Under the pieces are notes generated by a model, which did not search any database, was not told the DNA's origin, and saw nothing but the letters and a program-made list of their open reading frames with translations. Shown here in pieces: positions 31,302 to 41,196 of a DNA stretch of 53,478 nt. Each line of letters starts with the position of its first letter. The stretch's first letter is position 1. The DNA comes from a virus. Both the position numbers and the translations under genes were made by a program. The stretch covers positions 1 to 53,478 of the IMG/VR virus record IMGVR_UViG_3300035698_027794, one strand, 5' to 3'.

Positions 31302-32196
31302 ATACCTACTAACTCTAATTATTGGTAAGATGACCAATCAACAAATCTTTATTGATCTAAAAGCCAATTCTTTGCCTGCACCCCCTATAGGTGACTTAGA
31401 GGAAATCCGTGAACAGATATTTTTAGGTCAAGATAATTACCTCTCCGGAGATACTCAACCCGAATTATCGTGGTTAAAGGAGCTTGGCATAGAAGCTATG
31501 TACGGGTATAAGTTTAAGAAAGAAGTGGTTGAAAGCCTTGTTGGTATTGCAGGTGCTTTGAAAGTGATAAATGATCCAAGCCTCTATTCAATTATTACTG
31601 CCCTTGGGATGTCCGGCGTGCCTCCAGAAGATATTGAACTAATTATAAACAGCAAGTACGATATCGAATATTCTAGCAGAGACCTTGATATTTTTTTACA
31701 TTACTTCTTTGATCTTAAGGGGTGGTCTCGTTTTGAAAAAGAGAGTTATACTGCCAATATAAAAGACCCAACACTTAAGTATTATTACAAGTTAGCCATA
31801 GACGGAGATCTTAACTTCTTACTATGGAAGCTTGGAATAGCACCAAACAAATCGTTCGAAGCTATGCTGAGGGATATGGTAGTCGATTCCTATTATCAGT
31901 TCAAGGAACAACAAAGCAGAGATCCCGATCTTTCCCAGAAATGGGGTAGTTTAGTTTTAAAAACACATGAACGCCTAGACAAAGTAGCAAAAGAATTAAA
32001 CAGTGAGGCTAGCGCGAAGGAAGATCTTCAAGATATATTTACCCAATTTATAACTAAAGGTCCCGGTGCTAAAAAATCCAAACCAAAGCCATCTGGCCCC
32101 TTCGTTGATATGGAGCAAGATTTGTCTTTAGAAAAACAAGTCAATGCAACTGGCAAAGAGATTCCACTTATCAAAAAATTACACGAACTCAATTAA
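31279..32196 (+). CDS. Unknown protein upstream of terminase
   Basis: 305 residues from ATG 31279 (MLKIPHHKY); ATG 31330 (MTNQQIF) is an alternative, and neither has a strong ribosome site. Largely helical, with a low-complexity linker near the end (GPGAKKSKPKPSGP). Position before terminase would suit a small terminase subunit or packaging factor, but no HTH or family motif is seen. Confidence 0.7.
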   Translation: MLKIPHHKYLLTLIIGKMTNQQIFIDLKANSLPAPPIGDLEEIREQIFLGQDNYLSGDTQPELSWLKELGIEAMYGYKFKKEVVESLVGIAGALKVINDPSLYSIITALGMSGVPPEDIELIINSKYDIEYSSRDLDIFLHYFFDLKGWSRFEKESYTANIKDPTLKYYYKLAIDGDLNFLLWKLGIAPNKSFEAMLRDMVVDSYYQFKEQQSRDPDLSQKWGSLVLKTHERLDKVAKELNSEASAKEDLQDIFTQFITKGPGAKKSKPKPSGPFVDMEQDLSLEKQVNATGKEIPLIKKLHELN

Positions 32197-32211
32197 AACC
32201 AAAAAAACATA

Positions 32212-32385
32212 ATGTCAATCGTAGTAACGCCAAAAGACCAATACGAGCCTATTGAAAGGCTGCTTAGACGGTTTAAAAACAAAATGAAGTCTGAGAATGT
32301 ACTCGAAGATATAAAGAAACATGAAAGGTTTGAAAAACCTTCAGCAGCCAAAAGACGGAAGTCAATCGAAGCAAAAAGAAAATGA
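32212..32385 (+). CDS. rpsU: Ribosomal protein bS21
   Basis: 57 residues, MSIVVTPKDQYEPIERLLRR then FKNKMKSENVLEDIKKHE, FEKPSAAKRRK and a basic tail. The EPIERxLRRFK and EKPSxxKRRK signatures and full length match bacterial bS21, which sits near the anti-Shine-Dalgarno end of 16S rRNA. Its TGA overlaps the terminase ATG, so it is made with the packaging genes. Environmental phages are known to carry bS21. It may compete into host ribosomes to favour phage mRNAs. Confidence 0.93.
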   Translation: MSIVVTPKDQYEPIERLLRRFKNKMKSENVLEDIKKHERFEKPSAAKRRKSIEAKRK

Positions 32386-35300
32386 AAATAACTAGATCCA
32401 TGTTAGTGGAAAGCATGTTTTATTTAAATAACAGGCCATTTTCATTAGATGACTACAAACACATGCGTCCTATATATGATAGTGAGCATACTAGTATAGT
32501 TCTACAAACGAGTAGACAAGTCTCGAAATGTGGTTTAAGTTCAAAAAAAATAACTACTTATGATGGTACAGTAAAAACACTCGGAACATTGGTCCCGGGA
32601 GACAAAATACTATCTTTTAATGAAGAAACTCAAAAAGTGGTATTAAATAAAGTAAAAGCAGTAGAAGACAACGGATTACAAACTGTATTTTTTATAAAAA
32701 CAAGAACTGGGAGAGAAGCCCCAGTTACAGGTGAACACCCTTTTTGGACGTTAGCCCCTTGTTGGACAATGGCCAAGAATCTAAAAATCGGAGATTTTGT
32801 AGGTTTATCAAAAGATAATAGTGTCCCGGAAAACAACAATAGACTAGTAGTTCCCAAGAAGGCCTTGCAACCCTATTTAAATAAATTAAAAAGTCATAAT
32901 GGTTGTGGAAGAAATTCTAACATTAATTTATTTAAAGAAGGTTTGGCTTGGTCCTTATCGTACAACATTACTTATACTAAATTAAGTAGATTAAATAAAT
33001 TAATAAAAGACGAATATTTACAAACAATTTTAGATGCAGATATTATTTATGATAGAATAGTCTCTATAGAAAAAAAAGAATCACAAGCAACAACTTCTGT
33101 TGAAATGGAATCTCCAAACAATACTTTTTTAATAGATGGTCTAGTAACACACAACAGTACAACACTTGCTAACATGATGTTAGCCAACGGGGTGCTACAT
33201 CCGGGGTTTAGAACGCTGTATGTATCACCAACTGTAGATCAGACCAAGATATTTTCAGCCGACAGGGTAGCCACAGTAATGGACCAGTCTCCATACATTA
33301 AACAACATTTGACGTCTAACGCAATGCCACAGAATGTATTTACTAAAAATCTCACTAACGGATCTAAGATGTATTTAAGGTATGCTTTACTCAGTGCTGA
33401 TAGGTTGAGGGGTATTTCTGCGGACGCCAATTATTTTGATGAGTGTTATACAGAAGGTACCGAAGTATTGACCGATCAGGGGTGGGAAGACTTTCGAGGT
33501 ATAACAGAGAACGATCTTAAGAAGTACCAATTTGCAACTATAGACAAAGAGGGTGCTTTAGTATATCAACACGCTTCCAGGTTAATAAATAAGAAGTATG
33601 TCGGAGATATAGTAAGGTTCACGCACAGAAGTTTCAAACTTGGGGTTACTCCTGGGCACAATATGCGCGTATCACAAGAACTTAAAACTGGTTATTACAA
33701 AAATCCTAAAGTAAAAGGTTGGAATCTTATTCCCGCAGAACAAGTCTTAAACAAGAATTTTAAGATGTATTCTGCAGGAACATACGCCGGTGTTGTGACC
33801 GACAAGTTCAAATTACCGGGTTATTTTGCAAATACCAATTGCCTTGGAAATACATACCAAAACGGGAAAGTGTATGTAGAGCCAGTTGAATTTGATATAG
33901 AACCCTTTATGAAATTTATGGGGTGGTATTTATCCGAAGGTTGGACATCTAACTCATCCAACGCCATTATAGTTGGTCAAAAACCAGGTTCAAATTTAGA
34001 CGAGATACAAGATTGTTATGACAAACTATTTCCGGGAAAATGTTCCAGAACTCTTAATAAACAAAGTGGTGTTATTAATGTCATTACCCATAATCGAAAT
34101 TTACATGATTATTTGAGAAACCTTGGTAAATCCCACGACAAATACATACCAAGGGAATTTTTAGAAAACATAGATTATTTACCCGATTTACTGGACTCTC
34201 TGTACAAGGGAGATGCTATGAGGCATACTGGGGAAATGTGGGGCGACTTAAACACTGCATCTAAAAAACTAGCGGATACCACACAAATAGCCTGGATGCA
34301 CTTAAATACAAAAGCCACGATCAGGCAAATCACTGAAAAAAACGGAACTGTAATGTATCGTATAAGGCCACAGGCCCTGAATTATCAAATTTTTTGGAAT
34401 GCCCAAAAAAGAATTAAAAAAGAAGCTTATAGCGGTAAGGTTTTTTGCGTAACTGTACCAAACTCTACATTAATAGTCCGAGACAGCGTAGAAAAAACTG
34501 CAGTCGTTTGTGGAAATTGTCAGGATTTACTACCGGACATCATCCCTGTTATCCAGGAAACCATGTCCAGATCCATGTTTAAGTTGAATATGTATTCAGG
34601 GACTCCAAAAACATCTACAACCACCTTAGCCAAATTATGGAGACGCTCTACTAAAAATGAATGGATGTCAAAGTGTACTCATTGCAATAGATGGAACTAC
34701 TTAGACGATAAAAATATTGGACCCGTGGGGGTCATTTGCCGTTTCTGCGGTAAACCTCTAGACACTTCTCAAGGCTGTTGGGTAACTACTGGTGATGGTG
34801 CAGCAATACATCAAGGATTTAGAATTAGTATTTTAATGTTTGCAAACGCACCTTGGGTAGATTGGAAACGTGATATTATTGATTATAGGGAATCACACTC
34901 TGAAGCAGTATTTTTTAATGAAAAACTTGGATTAGAATATGACTCCGGGGCAAAACCTATAACGATAGATGAAATTCGAGCATGTTGTACTGGTGGACCA
35001 ATGTTAAGTAATCCTACACCGGTAATAGCATCGAAGCCGACATATCTTGGTGTGGATTATGGGCCTACTAACTCTAAAAAGTCAAACACGATGGTGGTAG
35101 TTTTGCAGAATGAAGGTGCTAAAATAAAAGTTGTTTATGCTAAAAAATATATTGGCCCGGAAGCCGACTATTCTTTTATCCACGAAGATATTCCAAAGCA
35201 GTTTAAAAAATGGGGATCTGTATTAATAGGGGCTGATCACGGAATGGGCGAAGCACCTAATGCTGAGATACGTAAACGTTTGGGTTTTGCAAAGATTATA

Positions 35301-35609
35301 GCTTTTCAACATGTACCAAACCAAAAAGAAAGATGTAATTGGAATAATAAGATTCCAGCATTTACCTTAAATAGAACAGAAGTGATGGGAGAATACTTCC
35401 AAAGAATAAAACATAAACAAATTATTTTTCCTAGATGGGAAGACTTTGAGCCATTTGCGATGGAGATTATGAATACGAATACTGAATATGATGAGGAACG
35501 AGGAAAGGTCAGATATACTAACTTCGACCCAGATGACTTTTTGCAAGCTTTGATCTATGGATGCGAGGTTGCGGTGGGTCATAAAAACGTAGCTTCTAAT
35601 ATTTATTAA
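32382..35609 (+). CDS. terL: Terminase large subunit interrupted by two inteins
   Basis: 1075 residues, of which about 508 remain after splicing. Exteins: residues 1-49 end with SRQVSK, half of Walker A, completed by STTLA after intein 1. Then comes YFDE, Walker B, completed as FDECQD after intein 2. A zinc-ribbon-like CxxC pair follows (CTHCNRW, CRFCGK), then an RNase H-like nuclease with LGVDYGP, ADHGMG and DPDDFLQAL. It packages DNA by ATP-driven translocation and cuts at the end. Both inteins sit in ATPase motifs, so splicing must be complete for function. Confidence 0.94.
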   Translation: MKITRSMLVESMFYLNNRPFSLDDYKHMRPIYDSEHTSIVLQTSRQVSKCGLSSKKITTYDGTVKTLGTLVPGDKILSFNEETQKVVLNKVKAVEDNGLQTVFFIKTRTGREAPVTGEHPFWTLAPCWTMAKNLKIGDFVGLSKDNSVPENNNRLVVPKKALQPYLNKLKSHNGCGRNSNINLFKEGLAWSLSYNITYTKLSRLNKLIKDEYLQTILDADIIYDRIVSIEKKESQATTSVEMESPNNTFLIDGLVTHNSTTLANMMLANGVLHPGFRTLYVSPTVDQTKIFSADRVATVMDQSPYIKQHLTSNAMPQNVFTKNLTNGSKMYLRYALLSADRLRGISADANYFDECYTEGTEVLTDQGWEDFRGITENDLKKYQFATIDKEGALVYQHASRLINKKYVGDIVRFTHRSFKLGVTPGHNMRVSQELKTGYYKNPKVKGWNLIPAEQVLNKNFKMYSAGTYAGVVTDKFKLPGYFANTNCLGNTYQNGKVYVEPVEFDIEPFMKFMGWYLSEGWTSNSSNAIIVGQKPGSNLDEIQDCYDKLFPGKCSRTLNKQSGVINVITHNRNLHDYLRNLGKSHDKYIPREFLENIDYLPDLLDSLYKGDAMRHTGEMWGDLNTASKKLADTTQIAWMHLNTKATIRQITEKNGTVMYRIRPQALNYQIFWNAQKRIKKEAYSGKVFCVTVPNSTLIVRDSVEKTAVVCGNCQDLLPDIIPVIQETMSRSMFKLNMYSGTPKTSTTTLAKLWRRSTKNEWMSKCTHCNRWNYLDDKNIGPVGVICRFCGKPLDTSQGCWVTTGDGAAIHQGFRISILMFANAPWVDWKRDIIDYRESHSEAVFFNEKLGLEYDSGAKPITIDEIRACCTGGPMLSNPTPVIASKPTYLGVDYGPTNSKKSNTMVVVLQNEGAKIKVVYAKKYIGPEADYSFIHEDIPKQFKKWGSVLIGADHGMGEAPNAEIRKRLGFAKIIAFQHVPNQKERCNWNNKIPAFTLNRTEVMGEYFQRIKHKQIIFPRWEDFEPFAMEIMNTNTEYDEERGKVRYTNFDPDDFLQALIYGCEVAVGHKNVASNIY
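32529..33155 (+). other. Intein 1 in terminase (mini-intein)
   Basis: 209 residues from Cys (CGLSSKKITTYDG) to VTHN, followed by Ser. Block A, block B (TGEHPFW) and the C-terminal splice His-Asn are present. No LAGLIDADG endonuclease domain is seen, so it should splice but not home. Confidence 0.88.
33444..34517 (+). other. Intein 2 in terminase with endonuclease domain
   Basis: 358 residues from Cys (CYTEGTEVLTDQGW) to VVCGN, followed by Cys. LAGLIDADG-type motifs are FMGWYLSEGW and LLDSLYKGDA. The residue before the terminal Asn is Gly instead of the usual His, a known but uncommon variant that may slow Asn cyclisation. Confidence 0.88.
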
Positions 35610-35617
35610 AATAGTTC

Positions 35618-35646
35618 TTGACAAAATTCCAATTATGCACTATATT
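35618..35646 (+). promoter_or_regulatory. Sigma70-like promoter P6
   Basis: TTGACA (35618-35623), 17 bases, TATATT (35641-35646). It drives the head genes to the terminator at 44187. Confidence 0.88.
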
Positions 35647-35666
35647 ATGTTAAAGTTGGGGAAACT

Positions 35667-36461
35667 ATGCTTACAGTAAAAGATTTCGAAAATATGGGCA
35701 AACAGGCAACTGCCGATTATATCAGAGACAAGACTCCGTTAAACGACAGTATTGTTAAGATTGCGGAAGAGCGTGCACTCAATCCAGCACAAGTGGCGAG
35801 GGTAGTAGAGCAGGCCAATGTTGAAACTTATGTTACGTTAAATAAAATTGCTGAAGATAAGTATATTGAATTTAAACCAGCGGACACGATAGGTATTTCA
35901 TCTAAACTTAACTTTACTATTAAAAAGTCAGCGGCACTTATGAAAGATACCGCAGATTTAGTAGATAAGAGTTATAATATTCTTTCTAATGATTTACCGG
36001 AAGATGTTGAAAGACAAAAGACTGCTGAAGCTAAAGAATTAAAAACAATTACCAAAGAAGCAGAGTTTTTGTTAGATAATAAACTTGCAGAGATAGATGT
36101 AAGATTTACTGAATTATCAGATGACTTGTATAATAAAGTAAAACAAGCGTCCCTTGAAACTGGTAGTTTTGGTTTAGTCAAAAAAGCTATGATTGGTGCA
36201 TCCAGTGCCCCGATTACAGGTTTTATCGCCGATGCATACAAAGAAAGATTACAAAAAGAGGCTGGTGCTAGAATCGATTTTAATGAAGATGTGGAAGTCA
36301 AAGGTGTCTTAAATGAAGATCACCCAATTGTTCAGGATATCATAAAGATATCTGCCCTAAAAGAAGAATATGTTGAGTTAAAGGGAATTAAAAAATCCTT
36401 ATATACCGATGGAGATCCTAAAGAGATAAAAAGAAACCTATGTCAAACACACAAAAATTAA
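35667..36461 (+). CDS. Unknown virion-region protein
   Basis: 264 residues, helical, rich in Lys-x-Ala-Glu repeats (VKIAEERAL, NKIAEDKY, QKTAEAKEL, TKEAEFLL). It lies between terminase and the protease. It may be an internal or scaffold-associated protein. Not similar to a portal. GGGGAAACT precedes the start; overlaps the next gene by 22 bases. Confidence 0.68.
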   Translation: MLTVKDFENMGKQATADYIRDKTPLNDSIVKIAEERALNPAQVARVVEQANVETYVTLNKIAEDKYIEFKPADTIGISSKLNFTIKKSAALMKDTADLVDKSYNILSNDLPEDVERQKTAEAKELKTITKEAEFLLDNKLAEIDVRFTELSDDLYNKVKQASLETGSFGLVKKAMIGASSAPITGFIADAYKERLQKEAGARIDFNEDVEVKGVLNEDHPIVQDIIKISALKEEYVELKGIKKSLYTDGDPKEIKRNLCQTHKN

Positions 36462-37057
36462 TTATTCTATATAAAGATGGGAAAATATCAGACACCTCCA
36501 TGATCAAAGCGGCGGCATTCAAACAAGAAGTGCTTAGATTTTTTGAGAAAGCTGAAACTGATCCTGAATTTGTAAAAGAAGCTAGTGTAGGTGCAGCATT
36601 GAAAAAACAATTGCTTAACCTCAAAAATAACCCGGGATTTACCCCAGTTGTAGCCACATTGTTATCTATGGGTATCTTAGAACCACTTACTGCACCTCTT
36701 GCTACTGGAGTAGAATACTTAGTAGGCAGGGGAATAGAAAAATCTCAAAAAGTTACAGTAAACTTTCAAAGGGACGCTGCTCTACAAAGAGTATTAGACC
36801 AACAACCGGATCTTAAAAAAGAAGATCCTGCAGTCATAGAAAAATATTGGAAAACATTACTCAGATTTGCACCGGCATTGGCATATGACCCATTATCGGC
36901 AGGCGCGTTCTTAAGACAGGCAATTCAATATGAAGATGTGGGCGGACCCCCATATTCTATGATCGAGTCGTTAGTTAAGACTCAGAAAACTTTTAAGGAA
37001 GTAAACCCAAGCAAAACCGAATCTTTCTCTGACCTACTTTTGGCTAGAAAGAAATAA
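36440..37057 (+). CDS. Unknown virion-region protein
   Basis: 205 residues. A helical N-terminus (FFEKAETDPEFVKEASVGAA) is followed by a hydrophobic part (FTPVVATLLSMGILEPL) and a soluble C-terminus. Located among head genes. No family recognised. Confidence 0.68.
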   Translation: MSNTQKLIILYKDGKISDTSMIKAAAFKQEVLRFFEKAETDPEFVKEASVGAALKKQLLNLKNNPGFTPVVATLLSMGILEPLTAPLATGVEYLVGRGIEKSQKVTVNFQRDAALQRVLDQQPDLKKEDPAVIEKYWKTLLRFAPALAYDPLSAGAFLRQAIQYEDVGGPPYSMIESLVKTQKTFKEVNPSKTESFSDLLLARKK

Positions 37058-37067
37058 TTTGTAATAC

Positions 37068-40000
37068 ATGTATAAACGATTAGAATTTTACCCGCAAGAC
37101 AGAAATGGTGTTGACGTAGAGTTAATACATCCCGGTGTTTTGGAAAAAACTGCTGGAATGTCTGACGATTTGTCAAAATTTATTGGTGGATTAACTATTA
37201 AAGATTCGAAGATTTATATTCTTGTTAACGCTCTAGGAGCAGGTGAATACTACGGGTGTTTCTTTAAAGACCAAAAAGTTATAACAAAAGACGGCCCCAA
37301 AAATATTCAAGATATTAAAGTTAATGATTTAGTATTAACACATAAGAAACGATTCAGACCGGTTACTGAGACATTTGAAAAAGATTATGATGGAAACAAG
37401 GTAAGTTTAAATATACAAAATATGCCTGAACCTCAAGAATCCACAGAAAATCATCCGTTCTGGGTAGTATCCAAAGCACAAGTTGCAGAAGCAAAAAAAG
37501 ATAGTAAAGATCGAACAGAATTTATAGAGAACTTAAGTAAGATAGAACCTTCCTTTGTTAAGGCTGGTAAGATAATCCCAGGAGATTATGTTTTAAATCC
37601 CTATGTACAAAAGATTGAAGAAGCAGAACAGTTATCAGATGACATGGCATATTTATATGGCTATTATTTATCTGAGGGATGTTTGGCCAAAAGCTACAAT
37701 AAAGCAAGAAAAAGTCCTAGAGAATTTGTAAATATTATATTTGTTATGAATATCAATGGTGACATACCAATGATTGAGAAATTGGAAGAGGTCACAAAAA
37801 ATAATTCTCATATCCTGGGGATGTTTGAGTCCCCTTCTTCGGAACAGGCTTGTAGGTTAGAAGTGGGTTGGAAAGAAAAAGCTCAGGAGTTAAATAAACT
37901 TTTTGGGCATCATTCTAGAGATAAGTTTATCCATCCAGTTATCTTTAATCAAACTACTGAATGGAAACTTAAATTTTTAGCGGCTTATTTAGATGGGGAT
38001 GGGCATCTTACAACTAATGCTAACAATCCAAGATACGAAAATACTATTAAATTTAGTACAGTGTCCAGAACACTGGCACTTGATTTACAAAGACTTTTGG
38101 CAAGTGTTGGAGTTATTTCTGCAGTGTCTCTTGGTGCCAATAGACATAAAGATGGTTGTTTTGGAACAAAAGATCATAAAATTTATGAAGCCAGTATAGG
38201 ATCTTGTTACACAAGCGAACTTTTAAAACATACTTTGAGATTAAAACCAAAAAAAGAAATTGAACGTACTGCTAGAAATGGCGGCTTTTATATACTTAGT
38301 AATGGGTATATGCTTATGAAAGTAAAAAAGGTTTTACAAGAAGAAACTGAAGAGAAAATTCACAATTTAGAGGTAGCTGACGACAACACCTATGTAACTG
38401 ATTTTACTGGACATAACTCAAATTTGAATGGGGATTTCATAGCCGAACCAGTACTCCATAAATATCACAAAGATTTTGAAAGAAATGGTCGTGTATTCAA
38501 ACATCACAAAAACAAAGATCCATTGCAAGCTCTAGGTAAAATTTTATTTAGTAATTACAACGATGATATGCATAGAGTAGAATTAGTTTGTGAAATAAAT
38601 AAAAACAAAGATGAAGATTTTGTTCAAATGATAGAAAGTGGGGAACATCCAGCAGTTTCTATGGGGATGAGAACGCCATATGATGAATGCTTAGCCGCAG
38701 AAACTAGAATTATAACGTCTGACGGCTACAAACTTTTGAAAGATGTTGTGCCAGGTGATAAAGTTTTTACTCATACTGGAGAATCAAAACAGGTAGTTAA
38801 CACAAAAAATAGAAAAGTTTCTTCTCATGTTAGTATTAAAGTTTTAGGAGATATAGTACCCATTAGGGGCTCCGAAGACCACTTAATGCAAGTGGTAGAT
38901 AAATCTAATTTTCTTACAAAAACAGGAAGTGTTGTTAGAAAAAATAATTTAAAAAATGATGAACCTGTATTAGAGTGGAAATCTTTAAAAGATTGTAAAA
39001 AAGGGGATTATTTTGTTTTTAGGCAAACAAAAAAAGATTTAGATTTTCTATCTTTGCCAATGACAACTATTTTAGGCTATTTTATATCTGAAGGATCCTA
39101 TGTAAAACAAAAGAGAACTGATGGAACTTATTCTTATCAAGGTATTTCTTTTTGTTTTAATATTAATGAATTAGATACCCATGTTGAAGAACTAATTTTG
39201 GCTCTTAAAGCAGAATACCCAGAAAAAGATTCAAAAGTGTATTTAAATGAAAACAGACATTCTGCATCTTTGGTGTTTAGGGACAAAGGGTTAGTAGCTA
39301 AGCTTCAAGAGTTTGCCGGGGAATACTCTAAAAATAAATTTATTAATACTAAAATATTTAGTCTAAGGGAAGAACTTTTGTTAAATCTTTTAGGAAAATT
39401 AATTAATGGTGATGGATCACAGGACCATAATTTGAAAAAAGGGGATATTAGATATAGTACTGTTTCACAAGATTTGGCTTATGGTGTACGTAGACTTGCG
39501 TTAGAACTTGGTATTCCTGCTTCTGTTAATAAACAAAAAGTCTTGTCTGGGTATTCACCGGGTACTTATTGTTATACCACGTATATACCCGCCAGCGCTT
39601 CAAAACAAATAGCTCCATTTTCTTCGAAAGTAATCGGGTATGATAAAGGGACTAGTTCACAAATATTTAATTTCAAAGGATATTCCCTTATCCCAATAAA
39701 ATTTGTAGAAAAAATACAAGAATCTCTAACTGTTTATAATTTGCAAGTAGATACAGATGAGTCTTATCAAGCTAATGATTATGTTTCGCACAATTGTTCT
39801 ATTTGTGGTCATAAATCAAAAAACCTTTCTCAATACTGCGATCACCTGAGATATAGCATGAACAGTGTAATGCCGGACGGTAGAAAAGTATACGCAATTA
39901 ATCCAGAAGCTAAATTTTTTGATATTAGTTTTGTACGTATACCCGCGGACAGAACCGCAGGGGTAATGAAAAAAGTTGCTTCTGAAACAAGTAAGCCGGA

Positions 40001-41183
40001 ACTAAGCGCTAAGCTTGGGGAAGATTTTTTACGACAAGCTTCATTAAAAGAAGCAGATTTATATAAAACAGTGGTAACACCTACGCAAGTATCTGAGATA
40101 CAGAAGGATCCGTATGGAAGAATTTATTATTCTCAACCACTTATACCAAAAGAAGATTTAAAAGAACTGGCTAAAGAGGCCTCTCTAGGCGAAGTATGCT
40201 CAACCCTGATGGGAATGCGTATAATGCCAAGAGCTTTAGATTTCCAAAGACTTGCCCTATATTCTGCAGGACAAGAAAAATTAGCAGAGTTGCTAGACGA
40301 AACAAAGACATTGATTATCGATATCAAGGAAGATACTAAACCAATTATTCCAGACGATGTTACATTGGTTAACTTTAATTCCCGTTTAGCAGAAAAGTAC
40401 GCGTATTTAATTGAAAAACGTGCTTTAACTAAACCAATAGTAACTGCTCGGATACTTGAAAAATATGCGTTTATGTCTGAAACACCTATGGAACGCTTGG
40501 GGCTTATACCTCCAGTACTACAACGAGTAGAGAGAGACGAAGAACTAAATTATATTAAAAGGGAACCATCTAAACTAAGACAACTGTTGATGGGGCATTC
40601 GGAAGAACCCAACAAACTACCATATAAAAATCCTATTGCGGCTATGTCAGTACTCAGTGGCTTGTATTTAGGACTGCAGAAATTGATTGGTGGTGCAGGT
40701 GTTGGTAATATCGATGAATTTTTATCAAGAAAAAGTAATAAATACCTAATTCCTCTATTAATAGGTGCAGGTACTGTCGCATCTCTTGCTAAACAAAAAG
40801 AAATATATAAACAAGGATCTGCAGTGAGTAAAGCCGCTAAAAGTCCCAAATTTAAAAATCTCCTAGCCAGTACACTGGTTTCGATCCCGATTACATATAC
40901 GTATGCCGGGGCACAAGAATCCAAAGTACAAAAAGGTGAACCAATAGGGGAGATTCAAGATTTAATTAGAAAACACCCATTCCTGACCAGTATAGCTGCA
41001 GGATTGGGACTATCAAGATTGCAAGGACAGTTCTTAAAGGGAACACCGAAAGTAAAACTACCAAAAGGTACAAACATACCCGGTGTGAAACTTGGAGAAT
41101 ACAGAAGTTCCTTGGATAAAGTAATCTTTGAAATGCCCGCACACAAATTAGACGAGCTTTTCGAGGATGCAGTGAATTTATAA
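37068..41183 (+). CDS. Candidate prohead maturation protease interrupted by two inteins
   Basis: 1371 residues, about 615 after splicing. The joined extein runs ALGAGEYYG-SNLNGDFIAE, then VFKHHKNKDPLQALGKILFS and HPAVSMGMR. The His-rich NKDP block and later Ser in SMGM have the spacing of the His and Ser of HK97-type prohead proteases, which I infer as catalytic. A Cys-rich knuckle follows (CSICGH, YCDHLRY), then FFDISFVRIPAD. The C-terminal 400 residues form an extra domain with Lys-x-Ala repeats and hydrophobic segments (LIPLLIGAGTVASLA). The protease role is unproven. Confidence 0.72.
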   Translation: MYKRLEFYPQDRNGVDVELIHPGVLEKTAGMSDDLSKFIGGLTIKDSKIYILVNALGAGEYYGCFFKDQKVITKDGPKNIQDIKVNDLVLTHKKRFRPVTETFEKDYDGNKVSLNIQNMPEPQESTENHPFWVVSKAQVAEAKKDSKDRTEFIENLSKIEPSFVKAGKIIPGDYVLNPYVQKIEEAEQLSDDMAYLYGYYLSEGCLAKSYNKARKSPREFVNIIFVMNINGDIPMIEKLEEVTKNNSHILGMFESPSSEQACRLEVGWKEKAQELNKLFGHHSRDKFIHPVIFNQTTEWKLKFLAAYLDGDGHLTTNANNPRYENTIKFSTVSRTLALDLQRLLASVGVISAVSLGANRHKDGCFGTKDHKIYEASIGSCYTSELLKHTLRLKPKKEIERTARNGGFYILSNGYMLMKVKKVLQEETEEKIHNLEVADDNTYVTDFTGHNSNLNGDFIAEPVLHKYHKDFERNGRVFKHHKNKDPLQALGKILFSNYNDDMHRVELVCEINKNKDEDFVQMIESGEHPAVSMGMRTPYDECLAAETRIITSDGYKLLKDVVPGDKVFTHTGESKQVVNTKNRKVSSHVSIKVLGDIVPIRGSEDHLMQVVDKSNFLTKTGSVVRKNNLKNDEPVLEWKSLKDCKKGDYFVFRQTKKDLDFLSLPMTTILGYFISEGSYVKQKRTDGTYSYQGISFCFNINELDTHVEELILALKAEYPEKDSKVYLNENRHSASLVFRDKGLVAKLQEFAGEYSKNKFINTKIFSLREELLLNLLGKLINGDGSQDHNLKKGDIRYSTVSQDLAYGVRRLALELGIPASVNKQKVLSGYSPGTYCYTTYIPASASKQIAPFSSKVIGYDKGTSSQIFNFKGYSLIPIKFVEKIQESLTVYNLQVDTDESYQANDYVSHNCSICGHKSKNLSQYCDHLRYSMNSVMPDGRKVYAINPEAKFFDISFVRIPADRTAGVMKKVASETSKPELSAKLGEDFLRQASLKEADLYKTVVTPTQVSEIQKDPYGRIYYSQPLIPKEDLKELAKEASLGEVCSTLMGMRIMPRALDFQRLALYSAGQEKLAELLDETKTLIIDIKEDTKPIIPDDVTLVNFNSRLAEKYAYLIEKRALTKPIVTARILEKYAFMSETPMERLGLIPPVLQRVERDEELNYIKREPSKLRQLLMGHSEEPNKLPYKNPIAAMSVLSGLYLGLQKLIGGAGVGNIDEFLSRKSNKYLIPLLIGAGTVASLAKQKEIYKQGSAVSKAAKSPKFKNLLASTLVSIPITYTYAGAQESKVQKGEPIGEIQDLIRKHPFLTSIAAGLGLSRLQGQFLKGTPKVKLPKGTNIPGVKLGEYRSSLDKVIFEMPAHKLDELFEDAVNL
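37257..38417 (+). other. Intein A in the protease gene
   Basis: 387 residues from Cys (CFFKDQKVITKDG) to TGHN, followed by Ser. LAGLIDADG motifs are LYGYYLSEGC and FLAAYLDGDGH; block B is TENHPFW. A complete splicing and homing intein. Confidence 0.9.
38688..39794 (+). other. Intein B in the protease gene
   Basis: 369 residues from Cys (CLAAETRIITSDG) to VSHN, followed by Cys of the CSICGH knuckle. Endonuclease motifs are ILGYFISEGS and LLGKLINGDGS. It interrupts the extein 18 nt after the ACGCCATATGATGAA coding for TPYDE. Confidence 0.88.
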
Positions 41184-41196
41184 CAGGAGGAATAAA

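Noticed and set aside
31279-37057. Portal protein
   Set aside because: No gene near terminase has the size and features; I cannot identify a portal in the window.
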